Source of the DNA: Chloroflexota bacterium
GTDB lineage: Bacteria; Chloroflexota; Anaerolineae; Anaerolineales; Villigracilaceae
Assembly: GCA_021823555.1 (NCBI GenBank)
Contig: JAKANW010000084.1
Location: 1 to 8,639, forward strand
Direction: 5' to 3'
Length of the DNA: 8,639 nt
A program made the translations under genes and the position numbers. The notes below the pieces were generated by a model. It was given only the letters and a program-made list of their open reading frames with translations, had not been told where the DNA came from and made no database searches. Positions within the stretch are counted from its first letter, which is position 1. Each line of letters starts with the position of its first letter. Shown piece by piece: positions 1-7,083 of the stretch.

Positions 1-963
1 GCGTTCGAAGCCGGTGGCGATCACGGTACAGCGGATCTCGTCGCCCATGTTCGGGTCGATGACGGCGCCGAAGATCATGTTGACATCCGGATGGGCCGTC
101 TCGCGGATGATAGCTGCGGCCTGGTTGACCTCGAACAGGGTCAGATTCGGCCCGCCGGTGACGTTGAACAACACGCCGCGTGCACCGTCAATGGTAATGT
201 CGAGCAATTTGCTGGAGATGGCCTCTTCGGCTGCCTTGCGGGCGCGTTCGTCGCCTTCGCCGCGTCCAACCGCCATGAGAGCCGCGCCGCCCTCGCCCAT
301 GATAGTGCGCACATCAGCGAAATCGAGGTTGATCAAGCCGGGGGTGGTGATGAGTTCGGAGATGCCCTGAATGCCCTGATGCAAAACTTCATCCGCCATG
401 CGGAAGGAATCTTGCAGGCTGGCACGCTTGTCAGCCAGTTGCAGCAGGCGGTCGTTCGGAATGACGATCAGGGTATCGGCATGTTCCTTGAGTTTGCTAA
501 TGCCCTGTTCTGCACCCTGCATACGACGCATCCCTTCGAATGTAAATGGACGCGTCACTACGCCGATAGTCAGCGCGCCGGATTCCTTGGCAATCTGCGC
601 CACGATGGGCGCCGCGCCGGTGCCTGTGCCGCCGCCCATGCCCGCAGTGACGAAGACCATGTCGGAACCTTTGAGCACATTGTATAGTTCCTCGGAGGTT
701 TCCTCAGCGGCTTTGCGCCCGACCTCGGGATCGCCGCCCGCGCCCAGGCCGCGGGTCAACTTGTCTCCAATGCGGACGCGCATGGGCGCCTTTGACAACA
801 TGAGCGCCTGCGCATCGGTGTTGACGGTGATAAATTCAACACCTTGCAGGCCTTCATCCATCATGCGGTTGACTGCATTCGATCCACCGCCTCCAACGCC
901 AATTACTTTAATACGGGCAAACGATTCAGTGTGCAACGATTGGGAGGGTTTATTTGAGTCCAT
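1..963 (-). CDS. ftsZ: Cell division protein FtsZ (3' end outside window)
   Basis: FtsZ is the tubulin-like GTPase that polymerises under the membrane into the division ring and recruits the divisome. The 321 codons seen run in frame off the window edge. Visible motifs are the nucleotide-binding [12 protein letters not shown] at residues 23-34, VNTDAQAL at 47-54, the tubulin signature [12 protein letters not shown] at 108-119, TRPFTFEG at 137-144, the T7-loop region with NLDFADV at 212-218, and the C-terminal-domain stretch [17 protein letters not shown] at 303-319. The GTPase core is therefore essentially complete; the disordered linker and the conserved C-terminal peptide that binds FtsA would lie beyond the window. 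The ATG at 963 is supported by AAGGAG six bases upstream and by the usual short N-terminal extension. The gene follows ftsA after 139 nt, the longest gap in the window, which holds a palindromic repeat and a possible promoter. Identity is certain. Confidence 0.98.
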   Translation of the reverse strand, partial: MDSNKPSQSLHTESFARIKVIGVGGGGSNAVNRMMDEGLQGVEFITVNTDAQALMLSKAPMRVRIGDKLTRGLGAGGDPEVGRKAAEETSEELYNVLKGSDMVFVTAGMGGGTGTGAAPIVAQIAKESGALTIGVVTRPFTFEGMRRMQGAEQGISKLKEHADTLIVIPNDRLLQLADKRASLQDSFRMADEVLHQGIQGISELITTPGLINLDFADVRTIMGEGGAALMAVGRGEGDERARKAAEEAISSKLLDITIDGARGVLFNVTGGPNLTLFEVNQAAAIIRETAHPDVNMIFGAVIDPNMGDEIRCTVIATGFER

Positions 964-969
964 GAGCTT

Positions 970-975
970 CTCCTT
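970..975 (-). promoter_or_regulatory. Ribosome binding site of ftsZ
   Basis: AAGGAG (read on the minus strand) lies six bases before the ATG at 963. It is a strong site and fixes the ftsZ start. Confidence 0.8.
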
Positions 976-980
976 TCGAA

Positions 981-986
981 ATTATA
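981..986 (-). promoter_or_regulatory. Candidate -10 box of an ftsZ promoter
   Basis: The minus strand reads TATAAT, directly preceded by TG, in the ftsA-ftsZ gap. With a 17-nt spacer the -35 hexamer would be TTCGTG, a poor match to TTGACA. A start about seven bases downstream, near 974, would leave a leader of only about 11 nt and would clip the start of the ribosome binding site. This makes the call tentative. An ftsZ-proximal promoter is common in dcw clusters of other bacteria, so the location is sensible. Confidence 0.35.
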
Positions 987-1024
987 CAGGCAAACAGAAA
1001 TTACACGAAGGGTAAAAGGTACTT

Positions 1025-1097
1025 CCCTCACCCTGGCCTCTCCCAAAGGGAGAGGGGACTCTCTTCCCCCTCTGGGGGAAGGGCCGGGGACGAGAGA
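1025..1097. repeat. Compound palindromic intergenic repeat between ftsA and ftsZ
   Basis: The element holds two perfect hairpins of 8 bp with 3-nt loops. The first pairs CCTCTCCC (1037-1044) with GGGAGAGG (1048-1055); the second pairs CTTCCCCC (1063-1070) with GGGGGAAG (1074-1081). The outer arms, CTCACCCTGGCC (1027-1038) and GGCCGGGGACGAG (1082-1094), are imperfect inverted copies of each other, so the whole 73 bp can fold as one branched structure. It ends about five bases from the ftsA stop. No run of T follows the stems closely on either strand, so it does not look like a standard intrinsic terminator. It resembles short GC-rich palindromic units scattered between genes of many bacteria; copy number cannot be judged from one window. 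It may affect ftsA-ftsZ mRNA processing or attenuation. Confidence 0.75.
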
Positions 1098-1102
1098 GCG
1101 AC

Positions 1103-2344
1103 TTAAGGCAGCAACCTCTTGAACAACTCTTTAATTCCAGATAACGGCACGGTCTTCTCTCCTTTCTTCTTCACGCGGCGTTTGCGGCCGCGGCCAATCT
1201 GCTCCTCTGTCTGCATACTGACGGCCCAGTGCAGCAGGCCAACGCTGGTGGAATACGCGGGGGAATTTAATTTATCCACCAAGCCAACCAAATTCTCAGG
1301 CTGTGCGGAGCGCACCGGCATGCCGAGGACCTCTGAAGCAACACGTTTGATGCCCGGCAACATCGACGTTCCGCCGGTCAACACCAAACCGGCTGGCAAA
1401 AGACCATCGTAACCGGAACGTTTGATCTCCTGCAAAATGAGCCGGAACGTTTCTTCCACGCGTTCCTGGATGATGTGCGCCAAGTCCTGCCGGTTGATCT
1501 GCACCGCTTTTTCCTCGCCAAACGGGCGGATGGCAAAATATTCCTCTGGGCCAACCTCACTGCGTAGCGCATGACCCTGTTGTTTCTTGATCTCCTCCGC
1601 CTGTGGGATAGGCAGGCGCAGGCCGTGGGCAATATCCTGCGTGATGTGATTGCCGCCCACCGCCAGTACCATGGTGTGCCACACGTCGCCATCCACATAG
1701 ATCGCCAGATCGGTGGTGCCGCCGCCGATGTCACAGACGGCCACGCCCATTTCGCGTTCCTGCGGGGTAAGCGTCACCTCGGCGGAGGCCAGCGGATTAA
1801 GCACGAACTGCATTTCCTTCACGCCCGCCGCGCCCACGCACTGACGCAGGTTGTCCACGGTGGCCGCGGAGGCGGTGATGATGTGCGTCTCCACTTCCAT
1901 TTTGTAACCGTGCAGGCCCAGCGGCTGGCGGATGCCATCCTGCCCGTCGATGGAGAATCCGCGCGTGATGACGTGAACAATTTCGCGGTCCGGGGGAATC
2001 GCAATGGCCCGCGCCTGGTCGAGCGCGCGCACCACGTCGTAGGCATCCACAATTCCGCCCGTCACCGGCGCAGCGCCGCGGCTGTTGACCGAGGAAACAT
2101 GCGCGCCGGCCAGACTCACCAGCGCGCTGGTGATCTCCAAGCCGGAGGTCTGCTCGGCGCGCCGCACTGAACGCGTGACCGCTTGCGTGGCGGCATTCGC
2201 ATCCACGATGTTACCCTTCTTGATGCCCTCCGAAGGTTCGATGCCAACGCCGAGGATGCGGATGGCTTGATTCTCCTCCACGCGTCCAACGAGCGTGCAT
2301 ATTTTGGTCGTGCCTACGTCTATTCCAACAACAATCTCTTCCAT
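1103..2344 (-). CDS. ftsA: Cell division protein FtsA
   Basis: FtsA is the actin-fold ATPase that anchors FtsZ filaments to the inner face of the membrane. The 413-residue product is a normal length. It shows the phosphate-1 motif GIDVGTTK (7-14), the FtsA-specific SHS2/1C insertion (about 82-160), the phosphate-2 motif DIGGGTTDLA (205-214) and the adenosine motif VLTGGTSMLPG (321-331). The tail has a very basic linker (GRGRKRRVKKKGEK, 384-397), then a short amphipathic segment ending IKELFKRLLP, which fits the membrane-targeting helix of the family. I chose the ATG at 2344, one base after the ftsQ stop, because the protein then begins MEEIVVGID as in relatives. An in-frame TTG at 2356 would add four residues and overlap ftsQ. 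Neither start has a strong ribosome binding site, so translation is probably coupled to ftsQ. Confidence 0.97.
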   Translation of the reverse strand: MEEIVVGIDVGTTKICTLVGRVEENQAIRILGVGIEPSEGIKKGNIVDANAATQAVTRSVRRAEQTSGLEITSALVSLAGAHVSSVNSRGAAPVTGGIVDAYDVVRALDQARAIAIPPDREIVHVITRGFSIDGQDGIRQPLGLHGYKMEVETHIITASAATVDNLRQCVGAAGVKEMQFVLNPLASAEVTLTPQEREMGVAVCDIGGGTTDLAIYVDGDVWHTMVLAVGGNHITQDIAHGLRLPIPQAEEIKKQQGHALRSEVGPEEYFAIRPFGEEKAVQINRQDLAHIIQERVEETFRLILQEIKRSGYDGLLPAGLVLTGGTSMLPGIKRVASEVLGMPVRSAQPENLVGLVDKLNSPAYSTSVGLLHWAVSMQTEEQIGRGRKRRVKKKGEKTVPLSGIKELFKRLLP

Positions 2345-2345
2345 G

Positions 2346-3326
2346 CTACTGTCCAAGACGATAATACGGAGCGTCGGGGTACGCCACGTTGATCATCAGC
2401 GGGGCAATGCCGCGCTGGTTCAACGATTCCACCAACACGATATACACCCGCAGTTTCATATCCAATTGATCGGAACTCGACCCAAACCAAACCGTCCAGC
2501 CGCGCGCATCCACCCAGCCAATGCCATACTTTGAATCGTACAAGAGACTAGAACCTTGCGGAGCATACGGAGCCAGCAAGCGCGCCGTCTTGACAATATC
2601 CGCCGCGACGAACGGAGTGGGCGCCAGCGGGTCGCTATCAGACTTTGGGCCGGCGGGGGGCGTATCCGACGCTTTGACCACCACCAGGCCGGGCGCGTCG
2701 CCGCGCGGACGGAAGGCGATTCCATCCGCGTCCAGCCAAGTGTAGGAATTCCCCTGCTCCCAGCGGACAACCGGCTGGCGCTCGGTGATGGTGACGTTCA
2801 CCACGTTCGGCAGACCGACCGTCACGGTTGCCGCGGAAATTTCCGGGAAGTTTAATCGCAGCGCGTTCTTCACATCCTCCGGCACAACGAGAAAAATGGG
2901 CGTGCCATTCAAGCCCAGTGCGGTATTGACCTCGTTCGCACCGAGGAATGTGTTACCACTCAATGTGACACCGCCGACCTGGAGCTCGGGCAGGCTAAAG
3001 GCAAAATAAACGCCCGCGCTGAGCAGAAGCGCCAGGAACAAGGACAGCATCCGCCATCCGATGCGAATACGCGGCATGGCTGGAGCTTGCAGCGAGCGCA
3101 CCGGGGCAGCCGCCATCGCCTCGTATTGTCGAGTCTGCCGGGGCGCAGCACGCACCGTGGCCGCGTCCACGCTGACGTTGCGCGTGACCGCGGGAGGCGG
3201 GGTCGGCGCGGCAGTCCGGCGGCGAGTCGGTCGTTCCAGCGACTGCGTCACTAGGCGGCGCTCGTCCTCGCGCTTGCGGCGCTGACGGACCGCTTCCGCC
3301 CGGGTGGGCGTCTTCCGCGGACTCAT
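2346..3326 (-). CDS. ftsQ: Cell division protein FtsQ (DivIB family)
   Basis: FtsQ is a bitopic membrane protein of the divisome that, in studied bacteria, links early ring proteins to the septal synthase complex through FtsB and FtsL. The 326-residue product has an unusually long cytoplasmic N-terminus of about 90 residues, rich in Arg, Pro and Ala. One transmembrane helix follows (about 93-110), then a POTRA domain (about 112-183, VGGVTLSGNTFLGANEV to VNVTITERQPVVRW) and a FtsQ-type beta domain to the end. The ATG at 3326 overlaps the ddl stop as ATGA and has GGAGG five bases upstream. The frame stays open 37 codons further upstream, but that stretch only reads through ddl and is not needed. 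FtsQ sequences diverge quickly; the architecture and the place between ddl and ftsA make the call firm. Confidence 0.93.
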   Translation of the reverse strand: MSPRKTPTRAEAVRQRRKREDERRLVTQSLERPTRRRTAAPTPPPAVTRNVSVDAATVRAAPRQTRQYEAMAAAPVRSLQAPAMPRIRIGWRMLSLFLALLLSAGVYFAFSLPELQVGGVTLSGNTFLGANEVNTALGLNGTPIFLVVPEDVKNALRLNFPEISAATVTVGLPNVVNVTITERQPVVRWEQGNSYTWLDADGIAFRPRGDAPGLVVVKASDTPPAGPKSDSDPLAPTPFVAADIVKTARLLAPYAPQGSSLLYDSKYGIGWVDARGWTVWFGSSSDQLDMKLRVYIVLVESLNQRGIAPLMINVAYPDAPYYRLGQ

Positions 3327-4444
3327 TCGTTCCTCCGAAATTCGCGCACCGTATGGTCGCGGTCGGCCTTGCGCTGCAGGGCCAGTTCGATCAAGCGATC
3401 CACCAGGCGCGGATAAGGCAGGCCGGTGGCATCCCAAAGTTTCGGGTACATGCTAATCTTGGTAAAACCGGGCATGGTGTTAAGCTCGTTGAGCAACACG
3501 CGGCCGGTTTCTTTCTCAATGAAAAAGTCGGCGCGCGCCAGACCGCCGCAATCGATAGCGGTGTAGGCGCGCACGGCCAACTCGCGAATGTGCGCCGCGG
3601 CCTCCGCGGGGATCGGCGCAGGGATGAGGAGGCCGCTGGTGCCGTCTACGTATTTCGACTCGTAGGAATAAAACTCGCGGCTCGGCAGCACTTCGCCTGG
3701 CACTGAAGCGACTGGGTCATCGTTGCCCAGCACGCTGACTTCGATCTCGCGCGCATTGACCACGCCGCGCTCCACGAGAATGCGCCGGTCGAAGGCTGCA
3801 GCTTCCATCAAACCCTCGCCCAGGTCAGCGCGACTGTTGCACTTGGTAATACCCACCGAAGAACCCAGATTGGCCGGCTTGGTAAAAAGCGGATACGCGC
3901 CCAGTGCTTCGACCTTGCGAATGGCGGCTTCGAGATCCTGTTCGATCTCGGCCCGGTGCAGGATTACCCAGTCCACCACCGGAATATTGTTGGCGCGCAT
4001 CACATCTTTGAAGACACCCTTGTCCATGCCCACTGAGGAACCGACCACGCCCGCACCCACGTAGGCTACGTCCGCCAGTTCGAACAAACCCTGGATCGTG
4101 CCATCCTCGCCAAAAGTTCCATGCAACACCGGGAAGTAAACGTCAATGTCGGAAACCTTCTCGTATTGCGCCGCGCGAATCGCGTATAGGCCGGGGTGAT
4201 CGGGTTCCGGGAAAATGAAGGCGTGATCGAGTGTTTCGGTCTCGCCCTGTTCCAACAAGTCGAGAACATTCTCACCCATCACCCAATTTCCCGCGTGCGT
4301 GATGCCCACCGGGAAAACCTCATATTTTTGTGGATCGAGCGCGGCAATCACCGAACGCGCCGACATGAGCGAAACTTCATGTTCGCCGGAGCGCCCGCCG
4401 AAGAGGACAGCCACGCGCAGTTTTTGGAAGGGTGTAGTAGTCAT
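3323..4444 (-). CDS. ddl: D-alanine--D-alanine ligase
   Basis: This cytoplasmic ATP-grasp enzyme joins two D-alanines for the end of the peptidoglycan stem peptide, which MurF adds to the UDP-MurNAc tripeptide. The 373-residue product shows GGRSGEHEVSL (16-26), HGTFGEDGTIQG (108-119), the ATP-grasp loop PANLGSSVGI (190-199) and the metal-binding NELNTMPGFT (319-328). The omega loop reads EFYSYESKY (257-265); its Lys-Tyr end matches K215-Y216 of E. coli DdlB, which marks a D-Ala-D-Ala ligase and not a D-Ala-D-lactate (VanA-type) enzyme. I chose the ATG at 4444. The frame also has a TTG at 4480 that would add 12 residues, but it has no ribosome binding site and precedes the family's normal start. 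The ATG itself has only a weak GGA upstream. The gene lies 46 nt after murB and overlaps ftsQ by ATGA. Confidence 0.96.
   Translation of the reverse strand: MTTTPFQKLRVAVLFGGRSGEHEVSLMSARSVIAALDPQKYEVFPVGITHAGNWVMGENVLDLLEQGETETLDHAFIFPEPDHPGLYAIRAAQYEKVSDIDVYFPVLHGTFGEDGTIQGLFELADVAYVGAGVVGSSVGMDKGVFKDVMRANNIPVVDWVILHRAEIEQDLEAAIRKVEALGAYPLFTKPANLGSSVGITKCNSRADLGEGLMEAAAFDRRILVERGVVNAREIEVSVLGNDDPVASVPGEVLPSREFYSYESKYVDGTSGLLIPAPIPAEAAAHIRELAVRAYTAIDCGGLARADFFIEKETGRVLLNELNTMPGFTKISMYPKLWDATGLPYPRLVDRLIELALQRKADRDHTVREFRRNE
3332..3336 (-). promoter_or_regulatory. Ribosome binding site that fixes the ftsQ start
   Basis: GGAGG on the minus strand lies five bases before the ATG at 3326, inside the last codons of ddl. 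It rules against the longer open frame that begins at 3437. Confidence 0.85.
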
Positions 4445-4490
4445 GAATTCCAATCTTCTCGCAATCAAATAATTTCGCAAGTACGCGTCG

Positions 4491-5402
4491 TTACCATTCG
4501 CCGATCAACTCAACTTCCAATTCCAGTTCGATTCCAAATTTTTCCAAAACGGTTTTCTGCGTCAATTCGATAAGGGCGCGGATGTCGCTCGCTTTTGTCT
4601 CGCCGTGATTGACAAAAAAATTTCCATGCACCGGGCTGATCTCGGCATTGCCGATGCGCGTGCCTTTCAAACCGGCGGCTTCGATCAAACGGCCGGCATA
4701 ATCGCCCGGCGGATTTTTGAACATTGAACCCATACTGGCGCCCGGCGGTTGGGTCGCTTTTCGGCGTTCACCGAATTGGGCGATTGTAGCAGAGACTTCC
4801 TCCGCACTTGCGTTTTTTAACCTGAGCTCCGCCGCAAGCACCACCGCCTGCGCTGCGCCACGCTTCAAGACGCTGGTGCGATAGCCGTACTCGAATTTTT
4901 CCACTGGCCAGGTTTCGCGTCGGTCCGGTACGAACAAAACCTCGGCGCGGATCAAATTCCCGGCAATGTCGCCGCCGAACGCGCCGGCATTGCCATACAC
5001 CGCGCCGCCGACCGTGCCCGGAACCGTGGCGGCCCATTCGAGTCCCGCGAGACCCTGCGCCGCGCAGCGATTGGCAAGATTGCTAAACACCACACCCGCT
5101 TCGGCCCGGACCCAAGGCTGGTCGCCGCGTTCAAAATGGACCGCCTTCGCCCGGTTGAGCACCACCACGCCGCGCACACCGCGGTCACCAACCAGCACAT
5201 TCGACCCGCCGCCTAAAATGACGTAGGGCAGGCGCAATTCCCAAATGCGAATCATTGTCTCCGCCAGCTCGTCCGCAGATTTGACCGTCACGAGCGCATC
5301 TGCCGGCCCGCCGATGCGCGCGGAGGTATACGGCGCAAGCAAAACGTGCTCTTGCAGCCGCTCTCCAAATAACGCGCGTAAATCGGCAATTTGCGGCATC
5401 AT
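4491..5402 (-). CDS. murB: UDP-N-acetylenolpyruvoylglucosamine reductase MurB
   Basis: MurB is the FAD enzyme that uses NADPH to reduce the enolpyruvyl group made by MurA, giving UDP-MurNAc. The 303-residue product has the FAD-binding stretch VILGGGSNVLVGD (61-73), VPGTVGGAVYGNAGAFGG (127-144), the YGYRTS motif (172-177) with its catalytic-site arginine, and GSMFKNP (225-231), whose Ser226 should be the proton donor. The C-terminal ELEVELIG region holds the expected glutamate, probably Glu296. Its length and the shortened region between YGYR and GSMFKNP suggest the shorter type II form seen in B. subtilis and S. aureus. The start is ATG-ATG at 5402; AGGA lies eight bases upstream. The gene sits between the small unknown gene and ddl. 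An A/T homopolymer near 4613-4622 encodes Asn-Phe-Phe-Val and does not break the frame. Confidence 0.97.
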   Translation of the reverse strand: MMPQIADLRALFGERLQEHVLLAPYTSARIGGPADALVTVKSADELAETMIRIWELRLPYVILGGGSNVLVGDRGVRGVVVLNRAKAVHFERGDQPWVRAEAGVVFSNLANRCAAQGLAGLEWAATVPGTVGGAVYGNAGAFGGDIAGNLIRAEVLFVPDRRETWPVEKFEYGYRTSVLKRGAAQAVVLAAELRLKNASAEEVSATIAQFGERRKATQPPGASMGSMFKNPPGDYAGRLIEAAGLKGTRIGNAEISPVHGNFFVNHGETKASDIRALIELTQKTVLEKFGIELELEVELIGEW

Positions 5403-5415
5403 CCCATCATTCCTA

Positions 5416-5447
5416 TCACTGCACTTCGACTGCGCTCAGGGCAGTGA
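5416..5447. repeat. Short palindromic repeat upstream of murB
   Basis: TCACTGC (5416-5422) pairs perfectly with GCAGTGA (5441-5447) around an 18-nt middle. The middle, CTTCGACTGCGCTCAGG (5424-5440), closely resembles the CTTCGACTTCGCTCAGG-type palindromic unit that I know as a common scattered intergenic sequence in many bacterial genomes. It fills most of the 54-nt gap between the small gene and murB and ends about 13 bases before the murB ATG, so on the transcript it would fold just ahead of the ribosome binding site. No U-run follows the stem in the direction of transcription, so it is not a standard terminator. Confidence 0.6.
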
Positions 5448-5456
5448 AAAATTTTG

Positions 5457-5654
5457 CTAATCCGTTTCCTTCAAGTGAGTGATCAATTTCTCGACTGCTT
5501 TCCGGTATTGCATGTTCTTGACTAATTTGCGCAATGTGCGAGTCTTCGTCAATCCTTCGTCATGAATCGCGTCGGTATCAACCAGCACCATTTTCAGCGG
5601 CGGCAGGCCCAACGTTTCGGATTCGAAGCGGCGAGGCTCGGTCTTCTTTTTCAT
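5457..5654 (-). CDS. Small basic protein of unknown function between murC and murB
   Basis: I do not recognise this 65-residue protein. It is basic (about 15 Lys/Arg against 10 Asp/Glu), has no signal peptide and no membrane segment, and is probably cytoplasmic. Residues 1-10 are Lys/Arg-rich, residues about 20-28 form a short hydrophobic strand (KMVLVDTDA), and the second half (about 35-63) is likely helical with alternating charged and aliphatic residues. The frame opens 27 nt after the murC stop in the same direction, starts with ATG, and has GAGGAG two bases (GAGG four bases) upstream, so it looks like a real translated member of the operon. No longer frame overlaps it convincingly. The KMVLVDTDA stretch recalls the first strand of PIN nucleases, but the rest of such a domain is missing. 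Function unknown; existence fairly likely. Confidence 0.7.
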   Translation of the reverse strand: MKKKTEPRRFESETLGLPPLKMVLVDTDAIHDEGLTKTRTLRKLVKNMQYRKAVEKLITHLKETD

Positions 5655-5656
5655 GG

Positions 5657-5662
5657 CTCCTC
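5657..5662 (-). promoter_or_regulatory. Ribosome binding site of the small murC-murB gene
   Basis: GAGGAG on the minus strand lies two bases before the ATG at 5654 (four bases if GAGG is the core). The spacing is short but the match is strong, and it is the main evidence that the small frame is translated. Confidence 0.6.
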
Positions 5663-5681
5663 ACTTGCAGCGCGAAATGCG

Positions 5682-7070
5682 CTACTTCCTCAATCCGGCC
5701 AGCACCTCCGCGCTGACCTGGTCGGCATCCCCGGCGGAAAGGACGATCAAGACATCGCCGGGGCGAAGGTGGTCGAGCAAATATTTTGTCACATCTTTCA
5801 ACCCGGCCACAAAATGGGCCGAGGAATGTCGCATGGAACTGACGATAAAAGCGCTGGTGAAATCCTGCGGAGCCTCGCGCGCCGCGTAAACTTCGGTCAC
5901 AATCACCTCGTCCGCGTCGTTGAAAGCAGCCACGAAATGCTCAAAGAGCGTCTGCGTGCGCGAGTAGGTGTGCGGCTGCCAAACAGCCCAAATGCGTCGT
6001 TCGGGGTAACGCGCCCTCGCCGCCGCCAGCGTGGCCTTGATCTCGGTGGGATGGTGACCGTAATCGTTGATCACGGTGATGTCCTTCACCTCACCAGCCA
6101 CCTCGAAGCGCCGGCCCGCGCCGCGAAACTCGCCCAGCGCCTCGGCCACTTTTTTCGGCGGCAGGCCCAGCAGGCTGGCAACTGCCAGCGCGGCCAGGGA
6201 ATTTTGCACGTTATGTTTACCCGGCACCTGCAGCGAAACGCGGATGGTCTGCGTTTCGGGGAACAAATTAGAGATGGCTTCGTAATCGAACCCGCCGCGT
6301 CGGTTCGGCTGCAAGTTGCGCGCCAACATCCATTGCGGGCTGTTGAGCGTAGCCTCGCCTTGCAAGCCATAGGCCAGCACGTTCCGGCCTTCCCGGCGCG
6401 CATCGTTCATGATGGCCGCGGCCGCCGGATCGTCAATGCAAGCCACGAGGGAACCGTCGGAGGGCAGCAGGTTGACAAAGATCTGGAAGGCCGAGAACAT
6501 GTCCTCGAACGTGGGATAGCAATCGGGATGATCGTGTTCGATGTTGGTGATCACCTCGATGCGCGGTTTTAAACCGAGGAACATGCGGTCATATTCATCC
6601 GCTTCGATGACGAAAACCTTGCCCTTTCCGGCGTGGGCATTGGTCTTCAGGTTGGTCAGTGTAGAGCCGACGATGAACGACGGGTCGCGGCCAAGAGCGA
6701 ACAGCACCCAGGCAATCATAGATGTGGTGGTGGTCTTGCCGTGCGCACCCGCCACAGCGATGCCGGTCCTGTCTTCCATCAGATGACCGAGGAAATCGGC
6801 GCGTTTGAAGACCGGGATGCCGCGTTTACGTGCTTCCTGGACCTCAGGGTTGTCATCCGACACCGCGGAGGAACGCACCACCCAATCCGCGCTCATGACG
6901 TTAGCCGCGTTGTGGCCCACGTAGACGGTCGCACCGTCGCGTTGGAGCGCTTCGGCAAACGGAGACAGGGCGCGGTCCGAGCCGGAGACGGTGTAGCCCA
7001 TCTCCAACAGCAGGCGCGCGATGGCGGAAAGTCCTGTCCCGCCGATGCCGATGAAGTGAACATGTGTCAT
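5682..7070 (-). CDS. murC: UDP-N-acetylmuramate--L-alanine ligase MurC
   Basis: MurC is the first cytoplasmic Mur ligase: it uses ATP to add L-alanine to UDP-MurNAc, the product of MurB. The 462-residue protein has all three Mur ligase domains. The N-terminal Rossmann-like domain carries GIGGTGLS (8-15). The central ATPase domain has the P-loop GAHGKTTTTS (108-117), EADEYDRMFL (156-165), NIEHDHPD (176-183) and GKHNVQNSLAA (284-294). The C-terminal domain has DYGHHPTEI (336-344) and QPHTYSRT (365-372). The DYGHHPTEI and HTYSRT motifs separate MurC from MurD, MurE and MurF. Length is normal. The ATG at 7070 starts MTHVHFIGIGG as in the family, with a modest AGG upstream, and lies 13 nt after the CvpA-like gene. 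Confidence 0.98.
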   Translation of the reverse strand: MTHVHFIGIGGTGLSAIARLLLEMGYTVSGSDRALSPFAEALQRDGATVYVGHNAANVMSADWVVRSSAVSDDNPEVQEARKRGIPVFKRADFLGHLMEDRTGIAVAGAHGKTTTTSMIAWVLFALGRDPSFIVGSTLTNLKTNAHAGKGKVFVIEADEYDRMFLGLKPRIEVITNIEHDHPDCYPTFEDMFSAFQIFVNLLPSDGSLVACIDDPAAAAIMNDARREGRNVLAYGLQGEATLNSPQWMLARNLQPNRRGGFDYEAISNLFPETQTIRVSLQVPGKHNVQNSLAALAVASLLGLPPKKVAEALGEFRGAGRRFEVAGEVKDITVINDYGHHPTEIKATLAAARARYPERRIWAVWQPHTYSRTQTLFEHFVAAFNDADEVIVTEVYAAREAPQDFTSAFIVSSMRHSSAHFVAGLKDVTKYLLDHLRPGDVLIVLSAGDADQVSAEVLAGLRK

Positions 7071-7083
7071 GACGGCCTACCCG

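Noticed and set aside
1..1015. Long open frames on the plus strand opposite ftsZ (for example 91-687 and 398-1015)
   Set aside because: They are antisense to an FtsZ frame with every family motif intact, have low-complexity compositions, and follow from high-GC codon bias.
1037..1081. The two strong hairpins as an intrinsic transcription terminator after ftsA
   Set aside because: No T-run directly follows either stem on the minus strand, so the standard terminator pattern is missing; it is listed as a repeat instead.
4445..4490. A promoter in the murB-ddl gap (an AT-rich AAATTATTT and two TTGCGA copies)
   Set aside because: No convincing -10/-35 pair with proper spacing, and the gap is short within an operon.
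4613..4622. Homopolymer run in murB as a programmed frameshift site
   Set aside because: The MurB frame is intact on both sides and no useful alternative product would result.
5568..5600. KMVLVDTDA in the small protein as the start of a PIN-type toxin
   Set aside because: Only the first strand resembles PIN; the later acidic residues and about 70 more residues are missing and no partner antitoxin is nearby.
5562..6572. A 336-codon plus-strand open frame opposite murC
   Set aside because: It is the antisense shadow of murC, has no recognisable domain and no ribosome binding site of note, and is His/Gln/Arg-rich as reverse frames of GC-rich genes are.
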